Assembly: GCF_042675745.1 (NCBI RefSeq)
Contig: NZ_JBHTJM010000010.1
Span: forward strand, 1-64,000
Reading direction: 5' to 3'
Length of the DNA: 64,000 nucleotides
Source: Pseudofulvibacter geojedonensis
Lineage (GTDB): Bacteria; Bacteroidota; Bacteroidia; Flavobacteriales; Flavobacteriaceae
Part shown: in pieces, positions 9,412 through 18,612 of the stretch
Position numbering within the stretch: the stretch's first letter is position 1
How the letters are laid out: every line of letters begins with the position of its first letter
Made by a program: the position numbers and the translations under genes
Notes under the pieces: model-generated
Told to the model about the DNA's origin: nothing
Seen by the model: the letters and a program-made list of their open reading frames with translations, nothing else
The model's database searches: none

Positions 9412-9444
9412 CAACTAGTTTCTGTTAAAAAGTCCTTAAATAAG

Positions 9445-9519
9445 GGGCGATTAGCTCAGTTGGTTCAGAGCACCTCGTTTACACCGAGGGGGTCGGGGGT
9501 TCGAATCCCTCATCGCCCA
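9445..9519 (+). tRNA. tRNA-Val (anticodon TAC), second identical copy
   Basis: Base-for-base identical to the copy at 9337, 33 nt downstream, cotranscribed from the same promoter. Again ends in discriminator A without an encoded CCA. Confidence 0.97.
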
Positions 9520-9520
9520 C

Positions 9521-9554
9521 AAAAAAGTCTTACTATTTAAAGTAAGACTTTTTT
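9521..9554 (+). terminator. Terminator between tRNA-Val and murF
   Basis: Long stem AAAAAAGTCTTACT / AGTAAGACTTTTTT begins right after the second tRNA. Symmetric A and T runs allow it to stop both the tRNA transcript and the converging murF transcript. Confidence 0.9.
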
Positions 9555-9578
9555 ATTTGTATTAAGTTTTTGTTTGTT

Positions 9579-10847
9579 TTAAAGGATGTCAATAATACGC
9601 TCTAGAGCCATTCCTCTCGATCCTTTAATCAATATAGTACTATTACTTATTTTTGTTTTAAACTGTTCCTTAAAGTCGTTAAAATCTACAAAAGCTTGTA
9701 TGTTGCTGTGTGTGGTTTTATTAAATTGTTTACCTAAGATATAAACACTGTCTATTTTCAATGTTTTAATATAGTTTACAATGTCTTGGTGTTCTTTTTC
9801 GCTATCAGCACCTAGCTCAAACATATCTCCAATAAAAACAGTTTTGTGTTTTGCCTCTAACCTGTTAAAATTTTCTAATGCAGCTCTCATGCTTGTAGGG
9901 TTGGCATTGTAAGCGTCTAATATGATTTTATTAGAGTTTTTTTCAACTATTTGTGATCTATTGTTTGTAGGTATGTAGTTTTCTATAGCGTTTTTTATAT
10001 TGTTATCGCTTACTTTAAAGTATTTGCCAATACATATAGCTGCAGATATATTGGTGAAGTTGTAACTTCCAATTAAGTTAGAATGTATTACACTGTCATC
10101 AAATGCTACTCTTACATTAGGGTTTGCATCAATAAATTTACAGTTTATGTAAGACTTCTTTGTTTGCGAAAATGTAATATGATTTATGTTTGAAGCTTGT
10201 GTTACTTGTTTGTTATTGTCTAAATCAATAAATGCAGATTTATTCTTGTTTTTTAAGTATGCGTATAATTCACTTTTACCTTTTATAACTCCTTCTAAGC
10301 TCCCAAAACCTTCTAAATGGGCTTTGCCAAAATTGGTTATGTATCCATAATCTGGTTGTGCTATATTACATAAAAACTCAATTTCTTTTAGGTGGTTAGC
10401 ACCCATTTCTACAATGCCTATTTCGGTATCTTTATGCATTCTTAGTAAAGTTAGGGGAACACCAATGTGGTTGTTTAGATTACCTATTGTTGCAGAAGTT
10501 TTGTAACTGGTTTTTAGAACAGCATTTATAAGTTCTTTTGTGGTGGTTTTTCCGTTACTTCCTGTAAGTGCTATAATTGGGCAAGATAGTTGGTTTCTAT
10601 GATACCGTGCTAAATCTTGTAAAGTTTCAAGAGTGTTGCTTACTAATATGGTGTTTTCAGTTTCGTAATCTTTGTCATCTATAACTGCGTATTTTGCTCC
10701 TTTATCTATTGCTTGTTGGGCAAATTTATTGCCATTAAAATTGTCGCCACTTAAAGAGAAGAAGAGTTCGTTTTCTTTTATTGTTCTTGTGTCTGTATTG
10801 ATTCCAGAGCTTGTTAAAAATAGTTTATGAAGTTCTGATATATTCAT
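9579..10847 (-). CDS. murF: UDP-MurNAc-tripeptide-D-alanyl-D-alanine ligase
   Basis: Cytosolic Mur ligase that adds D-Ala-D-Ala to the peptidoglycan precursor with ATP. The P-loop ALTGSNGKTTTKELI lies at about 93-107; EMGANHLKEI and LDAYNANPTSMRAAL are the further MurF blocks. The C-terminal domain carries KTVFIGDMFELG. 422 residues is usual. It lies directly downstream of gldJ on the minus strand, as in other Flavobacteriaceae, but a terminator between them (10866-10895) suggests its own promoter or readthrough. Confidence 0.95.
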   Translation of the reverse strand: MNISELHKLFLTSSGINTDTRTIKENELFFSLSGDNFNGNKFAQQAIDKGAKYAVIDDKDYETENTILVSNTLETLQDLARYHRNQLSCPIIALTGSNGKTTTKELINAVLKTSYKTSATIGNLNNHIGVPLTLLRMHKDTEIGIVEMGANHLKEIEFLCNIAQPDYGYITNFGKAHLEGFGSLEGVIKGKSELYAYLKNKNKSAFIDLDNNKQVTQASNINHITFSQTKKSYINCKFIDANPNVRVAFDDSVIHSNLIGSYNFTNISAAICIGKYFKVSDNNIKNAIENYIPTNNRSQIVEKNSNKIILDAYNANPTSMRAALENFNRLEAKHKTVFIGDMFELGADSEKEHQDIVNYIKTLKIDSVYILGKQFNKTTHSNIQAFVDFNDFKEQFKTKISNSTILIKGSRGMALERIIDIL

Positions 10848-10865
10848 TTTAAATAATTAGATTAA

Positions 10866-10897
10866 AAAAAGCCTTATTGTTAAATAAGGCTTTTTCT
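10866..10897 (-). terminator. Terminator of gldJ
   Basis: Stem GCCTTATT / AATAAGGC with a GTTA loop and flanking A/T runs, between the gldJ stop and the murF start. Confidence 0.85.
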
Positions 10898-10915
10898 TTA
10901 TGAAAATATTTTTTA

Positions 10916-12616
10916 CTATCTAGGAGTTTTTCTTTTTCCTTTTCCTTTAGATTTTGAACCTACTCTAGACATTGCGCATCTAAATCCGATATAGTCTGTA
11001 GCCATGTCTTGAGGGTAGAATCTTCTTTGAGCAGGATCTAACCAATACTCTCTATCTTTCCAAGAACCACCTTTGTAAACTCTTACTTCGTCATTAATTA
11101 AAGATGTTCTTTTAGAATTTTTATCATATTCTTTAATCATGTTTCCTAAAGAATCAACTTCAACTCTATGGTCAGGAGAGTTATACATGTTTTGTCTTGT
11201 TTCTGCAGATTCTTTTTTAGGACCGTTATTACCTTCACTATCTCCTTCATCGTCTCCAGCGAAATCTCTAAAGTATCTAGAGGAAGGTTTGTCTCCATCT
11301 CTAAAGTTAATATGGTTAGACTTGTTGAAGTTTGTTCGTAAGTAAGTCTCTTCATCGTCAACCGGCACTTGAGCAATTTGACCTGGTAAAACAGTAGCAA
11401 CTACTTTTCCGTTAGATAAGGTATCATATCCAATAGAATCAGAGTCAATAATTACAACTTTACCATCTTCTCCAATTTTATTTTTTGTGTAAACATTACC
11501 TCTATAGTAGTTAAAATCAGAAAATTCATCGTCAACTATAGGACGGTAAACATCAGCAACCCATTCTGCAACATTACCTGCCATGTCATATAAACCGTAT
11601 GAGTTTGGGTAATAAGATTTTACTTCTGCAGTAATGTCTGCACCATCGTCAGACCATCCAGCAATTCCACCGTAATCTCCGTCACCTTGTTTAAAGTTAG
11701 CATTTTGGTCACCTCTTGTAACTCTTTTTCCAGATCTAGAATATTGTCCGTTCCATGGGTATTTTTTTCTACCTCTGTGTACGTTATAACTTCTAATTTC
11801 AGACATGCCTAATGCAGCGAATTCCCATTCAGCTTCTGTAGGTAGTCTGTAATCTGGTTGTAGAATACCAGTAGATCTAGTTGCGTATAAACCGGTAGAA
11901 TCATTAGCAGTTTTGCTTTTCTTTTTACCGCCATTTAAAATTTCTTCGTCACCACCGTAAGTTTTAGTTGGCGCAATGATATAAGTATGTGTGCTAAAGT
12001 TTTTATCAGCGTCAACATCTGTTACTTTAGAATTTTCTTTTAAGTACCCTTCTTTTTCTAAAGCTAATTCGTTTACACGGTCAGTTCTCCAAACACAGAA
12101 CTGGTTAGCTTGAACCCAACTAACACCTACTACTGGGTAGTTTTGGTATGCTGGGTGACGTAAATAGTTGTTAGTCATTACCTCGTTGTAGCCTAAACGG
12201 TTTCTCCAAACTAAGGTGTCAGGAACTACTCCGTCATATATTTTTTTGAAATTATCATTTTCTGGTGGATACACTTTTTTCATCCAATCAAGGTACTCCA
12301 TATACATTATGTTGGTTACCTCAGTTTCGTCCATATAAAAAGATTGTACGTGCTGCTGGTTTGGAGAATTGTTCCAATCGTGCATAGGGTCATCTTGCAC
12401 TTTACCTTTAGTAAAGGTACCTCCTTCAATAAATACCAATCCTGGAGCAGTTTCCTGTTCTTTGTATTTTGTATTGTATTGAAAACCTCCTTCTTTAGAG
12501 TTGATTTTCCATCCAGTGGCACTAGATCCACCTTTGTTTCCTTTTTTACAGCTTGTGGTTGCAAAGACTGTTAGTACTACTAAAATCTTTAGGGCAAAAA
12601 ATTTTCTCATTTTCAT
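10916..12616 (-). CDS. gldJ: Gliding motility lipoprotein GldJ
   Basis: Outer-membrane-associated lipoprotein needed for gliding and for stability of the type IX secretion/motility machine. The frame is open to an ATG at 12679, but that adds 21 residues before a normal lipoprotein signal. ATG 12616 (or 12610) gives MKMRKFFALKILVVLTVF with lipobox Cys at residue 23 and a protein of 566 residues, close to the 561 I recall for F. johnsoniae GldJ. The body is a formylglycine-generating-enzyme/sulfatase-modifying-factor fold: GGTFTKG, DETEVTN, RLPTEAEWEFAA, YDMAGNVAEWVAD and a C-terminal KGGSWKDR/IGFRCA. It is divergent from porU, its usual neighbour. Confidence 0.95.
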   Translation of the reverse strand: MKMRKFFALKILVVLTVFATTSCKKGNKGGSSATGWKINSKEGGFQYNTKYKEQETAPGLVFIEGGTFTKGKVQDDPMHDWNNSPNQQHVQSFYMDETEVTNIMYMEYLDWMKKVYPPENDNFKKIYDGVVPDTLVWRNRLGYNEVMTNNYLRHPAYQNYPVVGVSWVQANQFCVWRTDRVNELALEKEGYLKENSKVTDVDADKNFSTHTYIIAPTKTYGGDEEILNGGKKKSKTANDSTGLYATRSTGILQPDYRLPTEAEWEFAALGMSEIRSYNVHRGRKKYPWNGQYSRSGKRVTRGDQNANFKQGDGDYGGIAGWSDDGADITAEVKSYYPNSYGLYDMAGNVAEWVADVYRPIVDDEFSDFNYYRGNVYTKNKIGEDGKVVIIDSDSIGYDTLSNGKVVATVLPGQIAQVPVDDEETYLRTNFNKSNHINFRDGDKPSSRYFRDFAGDDEGDSEGNNGPKKESAETRQNMYNSPDHRVEVDSLGNMIKEYDKNSKRTSLINDEVRVYKGGSWKDREYWLDPAQRRFYPQDMATDYIGFRCAMSRVGSKSKGKGKRKTPR

Positions 12617-12750
12617 ATCTTGGTTAACGATATAGTTCAAGTCCGCAATATAATAAATATAGATTATAACGCAAGACATTTTAAAAAAATAAATAACTTT
12701 AAATAAAAGTTCTGATTATAATTAACGACTTAAAAAAGGAATTTATTGTT

Positions 12751-12758
12751 TACTTTTG
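12751..12758 (+). promoter_or_regulatory. -7 box upstream of porU
   Basis: TACTTTTG matches TAnnTTTG exactly. No TTG sits 19-21 nt upstream, so only the proximal box is supported. Placement implies a start of transcription near 12764, which excludes the far upstream TTG (12746) as the porU start codon. Confidence 0.55.
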
Positions 12759-12796
12759 GAAAAAATAAAACTACGTTGGCACTAAAATATAAAACG

Positions 12797-15700
12797 ATGC
12801 GTTTATCTTGTATGAAAACAAAATACTATATTCTTTTACTACTTGTAAGTCTATTTGTCGCTAATGGTCATGCTCAAGAAAAGACACTTGAGTTAACCTG
12901 GGAAGATGGTGTTGAAGTAATGACTTCAAGAAAAAAAATAGCCACTGTACATGGTTTTCAATTGGCTAACTTCGAATATAATCAGACAAATAAAACGATA
13001 AAATATTCACATCATTTCAAGATAGGAAGAGCAGTTAGTGAAAGGGATTTTGAATTGTTAAATGTAGAATATGAAAATCTTTCTTCAAGCAAACTAACTG
13101 GCTACAACAAAAAATACATAAGTAACAAAATAGATGTAAAAATAGCCAACACATTAGCTAGAGGTGTTAAGGGAGTTAATGTTTCTTTTAGCCCTATTAT
13201 TAAAGTTAATAGTGGTTTTAAAAAGGTTAAGTCTGTACGTATTAAGTTTAAAGAACAGTCATCAAATTATTTTAGAAGCTCAAGTTCTGCTATATCTAGT
13301 TCAGAAATGGCTCAAGGTGAGTGGTATAGATTTTACATTGAAAAAACAGGTGTTTATAAATTAGATAAAAGTTTCTTAAGTAGTCTTGGTGTAGATGTTT
13401 CTAATGTTAATCCACAAAACATTAGACTTTTTGGAAATGGGGGTAAAGCTATTCCTTTATCTAACTCTAACATCACAGAGTATGATGTTAAAGAAAATGC
13501 CGTTAAGTTTGTAGGGGAAGAAGATGGGGTTTTTAATAGTGGAGATTACATGCTTTTTTACGGAGTTAGTGCTTATGGTTACGATGCAGAGAATGCATCA
13601 CACATCAACCCTTATTCAGATAAAACATACTATTACATAAATGTTAGTAATGTGAATGGTAGGAGGATAAATAATATGTTAGAACCTTCTGGAGCAGCAA
13701 CAAACACAATAACACAGTTTCATGAATATCAATTTCATGAGCAGGATTTGGTGAATGTAGTTAGGATAGGTAGAAAATGGTTCGGAGAAGACTTTAGTCA
13801 AGCCAATCCAAACAGGAATTTCACCTTTAGTTTTCCTAGGTTAGATACTAGTCAACCAATTAATATTAAAATAAATTCGGCAGGAGTTTCTTCGTCTACA
13901 TCTGGTTCGAGTATGAGCTTTTTTGTTAATGATGATAATAATTCTGTTGGAGGAGCAAATTTTTTACCAATAAATGATATAATACTAGCAAGAGAGTCTT
14001 TGTATCAAGGGAATTTAAATGTTTCTTCTACAGATATTAGTGTGGGTTTACGCTATAACCATTTGGGGAATCCATCTGCAACTGGTTATTTAGATTTTAT
14101 AGCCATAGAAGGGGTTTCTTTTTTAAGATCATTAGGTAGACAGTTTTCGTTTAGAAATAATGACGTTGCAGGTTTTTCTGGAGTTGGAGAATATGTCATT
14201 TCAGACGCGCAAACTGTTAGTGAGGTTTGGGATGTTACCGATAGATTTAATGTAACTTCAAAAGAGCATAATACAACTTCAACATTTACAGTGAAAGCTA
14301 CAATGGGAGAGTTAAGAGAATATGTAGCATTAGTAGAAACAGATTTTTATACTCCTTTAAAAGAAAGCAGCACAAGTGTGTCTAATAGTGATATTAAAGG
14401 AACTGTTTTTTTAAATGAATCAGGAGTTCAAGAAGATGTAGATTATATTGTTGTTACACCTAGTGTATTTAGAGCTCAAGCAGAAAGGTTAGCTGGAATT
14501 AATAAGCAAGTTTTGGGCTTGAGAACTAGGGTTTATAATTTAGAAGATATTTATGCAGAATTTAATACGGGTAATCAGGATATTGGAGCTGTTAGGAACT
14601 TTGTGAAATATGTTTACGATAATGCTACAACAGATAAATTACAATATTTGTGTTTGTTTGGTGATGCGTCATACGATATGAAAGATAGGGAGCCTAATAA
14701 TACCAATTTTGTACCCTCATTTCATAGTTTGTCGAGTTTTAGTTTGGCAGACACAGTAATTTCTGATGATTTTTTTGGAATGATGGATGTTACAGAAGGA
14801 ACAATGGCTTCTTCAGATAAATTAGATATTGCAGTAGGTAGAATAGTTGTAAATAATGTTCAACAAGCTAATGATGTAATTACTAAAATTCAACAGTATT
14901 ATGAAAAAGGATCTTATGGAAGTTGGAGAAATAATTTAATGGTAGTGTCAGATGATATAGATTTTAGTTGGGAAGAATTGTTGCAGAGGGAACTAGATGA
15001 TATGGCTGATGAAATAACAGCTAATAGACCAGTGTTTAATGTAAAGAAAATACATACAGATGCTTATTTACAAGAATCTTCAGCAGGAGGTGAATTGTAT
15101 CCTAAAGCAAAAGAAGAGTTAATAACTAGAATGGGGTTAGGGGTTTTAACAGCTACTTACTTTGGACACGGAGGAGAAGATGGTTTAGCTCATGAACGAA
15201 TTTTCTTAAAAGGAGATGGTGAAGATTTGACAAATACTTGTAGATACAATGTTTTTATAACTGTTACTTGTGATTATGCAAAGTTTGATAATCCTTTTAG
15301 AACAACAGCAGGAGAGTTTATGTATTGGAACTCTAGAGGGGGAGCTGTTAATTTAATATCAACCACAAGAGAGATATATGCAGGAACTGGAGTTTCAGTT
15401 AATAAGAAATTATCTGAATATATGTATGATTTTGCAAATACGGGATACGTATCAGTTGGAGAAGCATTAAGAAAGACTAAAAATGATTTATCTAACGCAC
15501 AAAGAAGACTTGTATTTTGTATTGGAGATCCTGCTTTGAGATTGGCTATTCCAAAACCAGGGGTAAGATTAACCAAGATAAATGATGTTTTAATTTCTGA
15601 TCCAAACGTAGATGCACTTGAAGCTTTAGGTAGAGTTAAAATATCAGGAGAAGTGGTAGATGAAAACGGAATAGTAATTACAAATCCGAATGGTCAAGAT

Positions 15701-16687
15701 TTAGGAATATTATCTACCACTATTTTTGACAAGAAACAAAATAGAGAAACTCTAGCAAATGATGGTGTTACAGATGGAAATGGATTAATTAAGTTGAATT
15801 TTGAAACCCAAGGAGAAATTATTTTTAGGGGACAATCTACAATTAAGAGCGACGGAACTTTTGAATTTGAATTTGTAGTATCTAGAGATATATTAATTCC
15901 TTTAGGTGAAGGAAGAATTAGTTTTTATGCTAACATGAATAATCAGTTGTTAGATTACAACGGATACGATAATACCATTAAAGTAGGTGGTTTAAATGAG
16001 AATGCTCCAGAAGATAATTTAGGTCCCACAATTCAAGCATTTATGAACGATGAAAGTTTTGTGTCTGGAGGAACAACAGGGCAATCACCTTTCTTACTGT
16101 TAAAACTAGAGGATGATAATGGTATTAATACTGCCAGTGGAATAGGGCATGATATAACAGCTATTTTAGATGGAGATGAGGCTAATCCGTTTATATTAAA
16201 CGATTATTACGAAACAGAGCCAGATGATTTTACAAAAGGTAAAGTTAATTATCAATTTAGAGATTTATCTTCTGGGTTGCATACATTAACAATTAAAGCT
16301 TGGGATGTATATAATAATTCTGCAACTACAGAAATTCAGTTTGTGGTAGTTAGTGAAAATGAAAAATTAACAATAGATAAGGTGTTAAATTACCCCAATC
16401 CATTTGTAAGTTATACAGAGTTTTGGTTTACTCACAACAGTACTTCAGAGCTAGATGTAATGGTTCAAATCTATACAGTTTCAGGAAAATTGATAAAAAC
16501 AATCAAAGGAACTTCAAGTTCGGGCAATAAAGGTAATAGTGCTTCGTTATCTAGGAGTCTTACATGGGATGGTAAAGATGATTTTGGAGATAGAATAGGG
16601 AAAGGAGTATATGTTTATAAGCTTTCTGTTAAATCTCCGACTACTAATAAAACAGCGGTCAAATACGAAAAACTTGTCATACTGTAA
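12797..16687 (+). CDS. porU: Type IX secretion C-terminal signal peptidase PorU
   Basis: Outer-membrane gingipain-like cysteine peptidase that removes the C-terminal sorting domain of T9SS cargo and helps attach it to the surface. A start at 12797 gives 1296 residues and 12812 gives 1291 with a clean signal peptide MKTKYYILLLLVSLFVANG ending near HAQ; either is possible. The peptidase C25 domain in the middle has the catalytic pair in TATYFGHGGEDGL (His) and FITVTCDYAKFDNP (Cys). The C-terminus (LNYPNPF...GVYVYKLSVKS) resembles a T9SS domain itself. porV follows after 33 bp. Confidence 0.95.
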   Translation: MRLSCMKTKYYILLLLVSLFVANGHAQEKTLELTWEDGVEVMTSRKKIATVHGFQLANFEYNQTNKTIKYSHHFKIGRAVSERDFELLNVEYENLSSSKLTGYNKKYISNKIDVKIANTLARGVKGVNVSFSPIIKVNSGFKKVKSVRIKFKEQSSNYFRSSSSAISSSEMAQGEWYRFYIEKTGVYKLDKSFLSSLGVDVSNVNPQNIRLFGNGGKAIPLSNSNITEYDVKENAVKFVGEEDGVFNSGDYMLFYGVSAYGYDAENASHINPYSDKTYYYINVSNVNGRRINNMLEPSGAATNTITQFHEYQFHEQDLVNVVRIGRKWFGEDFSQANPNRNFTFSFPRLDTSQPINIKINSAGVSSSTSGSSMSFFVNDDNNSVGGANFLPINDIILARESLYQGNLNVSSTDISVGLRYNHLGNPSATGYLDFIAIEGVSFLRSLGRQFSFRNNDVAGFSGVGEYVISDAQTVSEVWDVTDRFNVTSKEHNTTSTFTVKATMGELREYVALVETDFYTPLKESSTSVSNSDIKGTVFLNESGVQEDVDYIVVTPSVFRAQAERLAGINKQVLGLRTRVYNLEDIYAEFNTGNQDIGAVRNFVKYVYDNATTDKLQYLCLFGDASYDMKDREPNNTNFVPSFHSLSSFSLADTVISDDFFGMMDVTEGTMASSDKLDIAVGRIVVNNVQQANDVITKIQQYYEKGSYGSWRNNLMVVSDDIDFSWEELLQRELDDMADEITANRPVFNVKKIHTDAYLQESSAGGELYPKAKEELITRMGLGVLTATYFGHGGEDGLAHERIFLKGDGEDLTNTCRYNVFITVTCDYAKFDNPFRTTAGEFMYWNSRGGAVNLISTTREIYAGTGVSVNKKLSEYMYDFANTGYVSVGEALRKTKNDLSNAQRRLVFCIGDPALRLAIPKPGVRLTKINDVLISDPNVDALEALGRVKISGEVVDENGIVITNPNGQDLGILSTTIFDKKQNRETLANDGVTDGNGLIKLNFETQGEIIFRGQSTIKSDGTFEFEFVVSRDILIPLGEGRISFYANMNNQLLDYNGYDNTIKVGGLNENAPEDNLGPTIQAFMNDESFVSGGTTGQSPFLLLKLEDDNGINTASGIGHDITAILDGDEANPFILNDYYETEPDDFTKGKVNYQFRDLSSGLHTLTIKAWDVYNNSATTEIQFVVVSENEKLTIDKVLNYPNPFVSYTEFWFTHNSTSELDVMVQIYTVSGKLIKTIKGTSSSGNKGNSASLSRSLTWDGKDDFGDRIGKGVYVYKLSVKSPTTNKTAVKYEKLVIL

Positions 16688-16720
16688 GAAAAAATTATAT
16701 TTGTTAAAAAATAAAAATAC

Positions 16721-17959
16721 ATGAAGAAGTATTTATTAGCGGCTACTATGTTGTCGTTTTTTGTAAAAGGAATTGCTCAAGAGCAAACTCAAATAACACC
16801 ATATCCAGACTCAAGAACCATTACTACTGGGGTTCCGTTTTTATTAATAGCTTCCGATGCTCGTGCGGCAGGTATGGGAGATCAAGGTGTTGCTACATCA
16901 CCAGATGCGTATTCTCAACAATGGAACTTGTCTAAATACGCTTTTGGAGAATCAGAACAAGGTCTTGCTTTAAGTTATACACCATATTTAAGTGAGTTGG
17001 TAAATGATATATTTTTAGGAAACTTAACTTATTATAAAAAGTTAGACGATAGAAGTGCCATTTCGGCAAGCTTTAGATACTTTAGTTTAGGAGAAATAGA
17101 ATTTAGACAGAATGCAAATGACTTAGGTATTATTGAAAAACCAAACGAATTAACATTAGATGTTGGATATTCTTTAAAACTGAATGATCGTTTTGCAATG
17201 GGAGTAGCATTGCGTTATTTACGTTCTGATTTAAAATTACAAAATGCAGGAGAAAATATTGATGCCAAAGCTGCAGGTTCTTTTGCGGTAGATGTTACGG
17301 GGTATTATGAATCTGAAGAAAAAGCGTACGGCAGCTTTAATGGTAAATGGCGCGGAGGTTTTGCATTGCAAAATTTTGGTCCAAAAATTAAATATGATGA
17401 TGCTGGTCAAGAAAACTTTTTACCTACTACATTGCGTTTAGGAGGAGGTTTTGATTTTATTTTAGATGAAGCAAATACTATAGGAGTGACTGTTGAAGCA
17501 GCAAAATTATTGGTTCCAACACCACCAGTGCGAGGTCAAAAATTGGTCTACCAAGATGCTAACGGAAATGGAGTTTATGACGGTCCATCTCAGGCCAACC
17601 CATCTGGTGAAACAATAGTTTCTCAAGATGATAATTATATTATTGAAGGACAGGATAACAATGTAAACTTCATGTCTGGAATGTTTCAATCTTTTGGAGA
17701 TGCACCCGGAGGTTTTAGTGAAGAGCTGAGAGAATTTACATATGCACTAGGAGCAGAGTATGTATATCAAGAGAATTTTGCTTTTAGATTGGGTTATTTC
17801 AATGAGCACGAAACTAAAGGAGCTCGTAAGTTCTTTTCTTTAGGAGCAGGTTTTAAATACAATGTTGTTAATATAGATGTTTCATATTTGTTTTCAGCAT
17901 CAAAAGTACCAAGTCCGTTAGAAAATACTTTACGTTTTTCTTTAGGGTTTGATTTTTAA
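16721..17959 (+). CDS. porV: Type IX secretion outer-membrane protein PorV
   Basis: Outer-membrane beta-barrel (FadL-like) that shuttles cargo from the T9SS translocon to PorU and the attachment complex. A signal peptide (about 1-19, cleaved near GIAQ) precedes the conserved PFLLIASDARAAGMGDQGVA block and many alternating amphipathic strands ending with aromatic Phe (SLGFDF). 412 residues is usual. It forms an operon with porU, and cdd follows after 15 bp. Confidence 0.95.
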   Translation: MKKYLLAATMLSFFVKGIAQEQTQITPYPDSRTITTGVPFLLIASDARAAGMGDQGVATSPDAYSQQWNLSKYAFGESEQGLALSYTPYLSELVNDIFLGNLTYYKKLDDRSAISASFRYFSLGEIEFRQNANDLGIIEKPNELTLDVGYSLKLNDRFAMGVALRYLRSDLKLQNAGENIDAKAAGSFAVDVTGYYESEEKAYGSFNGKWRGGFALQNFGPKIKYDDAGQENFLPTTLRLGGGFDFILDEANTIGVTVEAAKLLVPTPPVRGQKLVYQDANGNGVYDGPSQANPSGETIVSQDDNYIIEGQDNNVNFMSGMFQSFGDAPGGFSEELREFTYALGAEYVYQENFAFRLGYFNEHETKGARKFFSLGAGFKYNVVNIDVSYLFSASKVPSPLENTLRFSLGFDF

Positions 17960-17974
17960 TAGTAATGGTAACTA

Positions 17975-18457
17975 ATGAAAGAATATAAAATTAGTACAAC
18001 ATTTATAGTATACGAACAGCTGTCGGATTTACCTTCAGCTGTTTTTAGTCTAATGGAAGCTGCAATTAATGCTAGGAATAATGCATATTCGCCTTATTCA
18101 AAATTCAATGTTGGCGCTGCAGTATTGTTAGATAATGAAAAAGTGGTAGTAGGGAGTAATCAAGAAAATGCAGCGTATCCTTCAGGGTTATGTGCTGAAA
18201 GAGTTGCTATTTTTCAGGCGGGTGCTATTTATCCTACTGCTAAAATTAAAAAAATAGCAATTACAGCCACTTCTCAAAATCATAAAGTATCAGAACCTAT
18301 ACCACCTTGTGGATCTTGTAGGCAATCTATAGCTGAATACGAAACGAGACAAAAAGAGAATATAGAAATATATTTTATGGGAGAAGAAGGAAGTATTATG
18401 AAGTCTAATTCATTGTCAGATTTATTACCACTAACATTTCAAAAATCTCATTTGTAA
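17975..18457 (+). CDS. cdd: Cytidine deaminase
   Basis: Cytosolic zinc enzyme of pyrimidine salvage that converts cytidine/deoxycytidine to uridine forms. Zn ligands C73, C112 and C115 and catalytic E75 are visible in GLCAERVAIF and PCGSCRQ; the substrate motif FNVGAAV and ENAAYPS are present. At 160 residues it is a homodimeric/tetrameric type with an N-terminal extension of about 20 residues. It is cotranscribed with porUV in a gene order typical of Flavobacteriaceae. Confidence 0.95.
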   Translation: MKEYKISTTFIVYEQLSDLPSAVFSLMEAAINARNNAYSPYSKFNVGAAVLLDNEKVVVGSNQENAAYPSGLCAERVAIFQAGAIYPTAKIKKIAITATSQNHKVSEPIPPCGSCRQSIAEYETRQKENIEIYFMGEEGSIMKSNSLSDLLPLTFQKSHL

Positions 18458-18548
18458 AAAAAGTGTTGTAAATAAGTTTAAAATCAGTAGTTTATGTTTT
18501 AAAAATATAGATTGTTGATTTTTTTTATGAAACAGTTTTATGATTCAT

Positions 18549-18576
18549 TTTGAAATACTACTTTTGTTTACTTTTG
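18549..18576 (+). promoter_or_regulatory. Candidate pdhA promoter, tandem -7 boxes
   Basis: TACTTTTG occurs twice, at 18559-18566 and 18569-18576, ten bases apart. A TTTG at 18549-18552 is 16 nt before the second box, a little short of the usual 19. Start codon at 18613. Confidence 0.5.
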
Positions 18577-18612
18577 TATAAAAAATAAACCCATACTTCA
18601 AATAAATAGAAG

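Noticed and set aside
9220..9540. Open frame of 106 codons with two copies of a 24-residue repeat
   Set aside because: It reads straight through the two identical tRNA-Val genes; the peptide repeat is the tRNA sequence translated.
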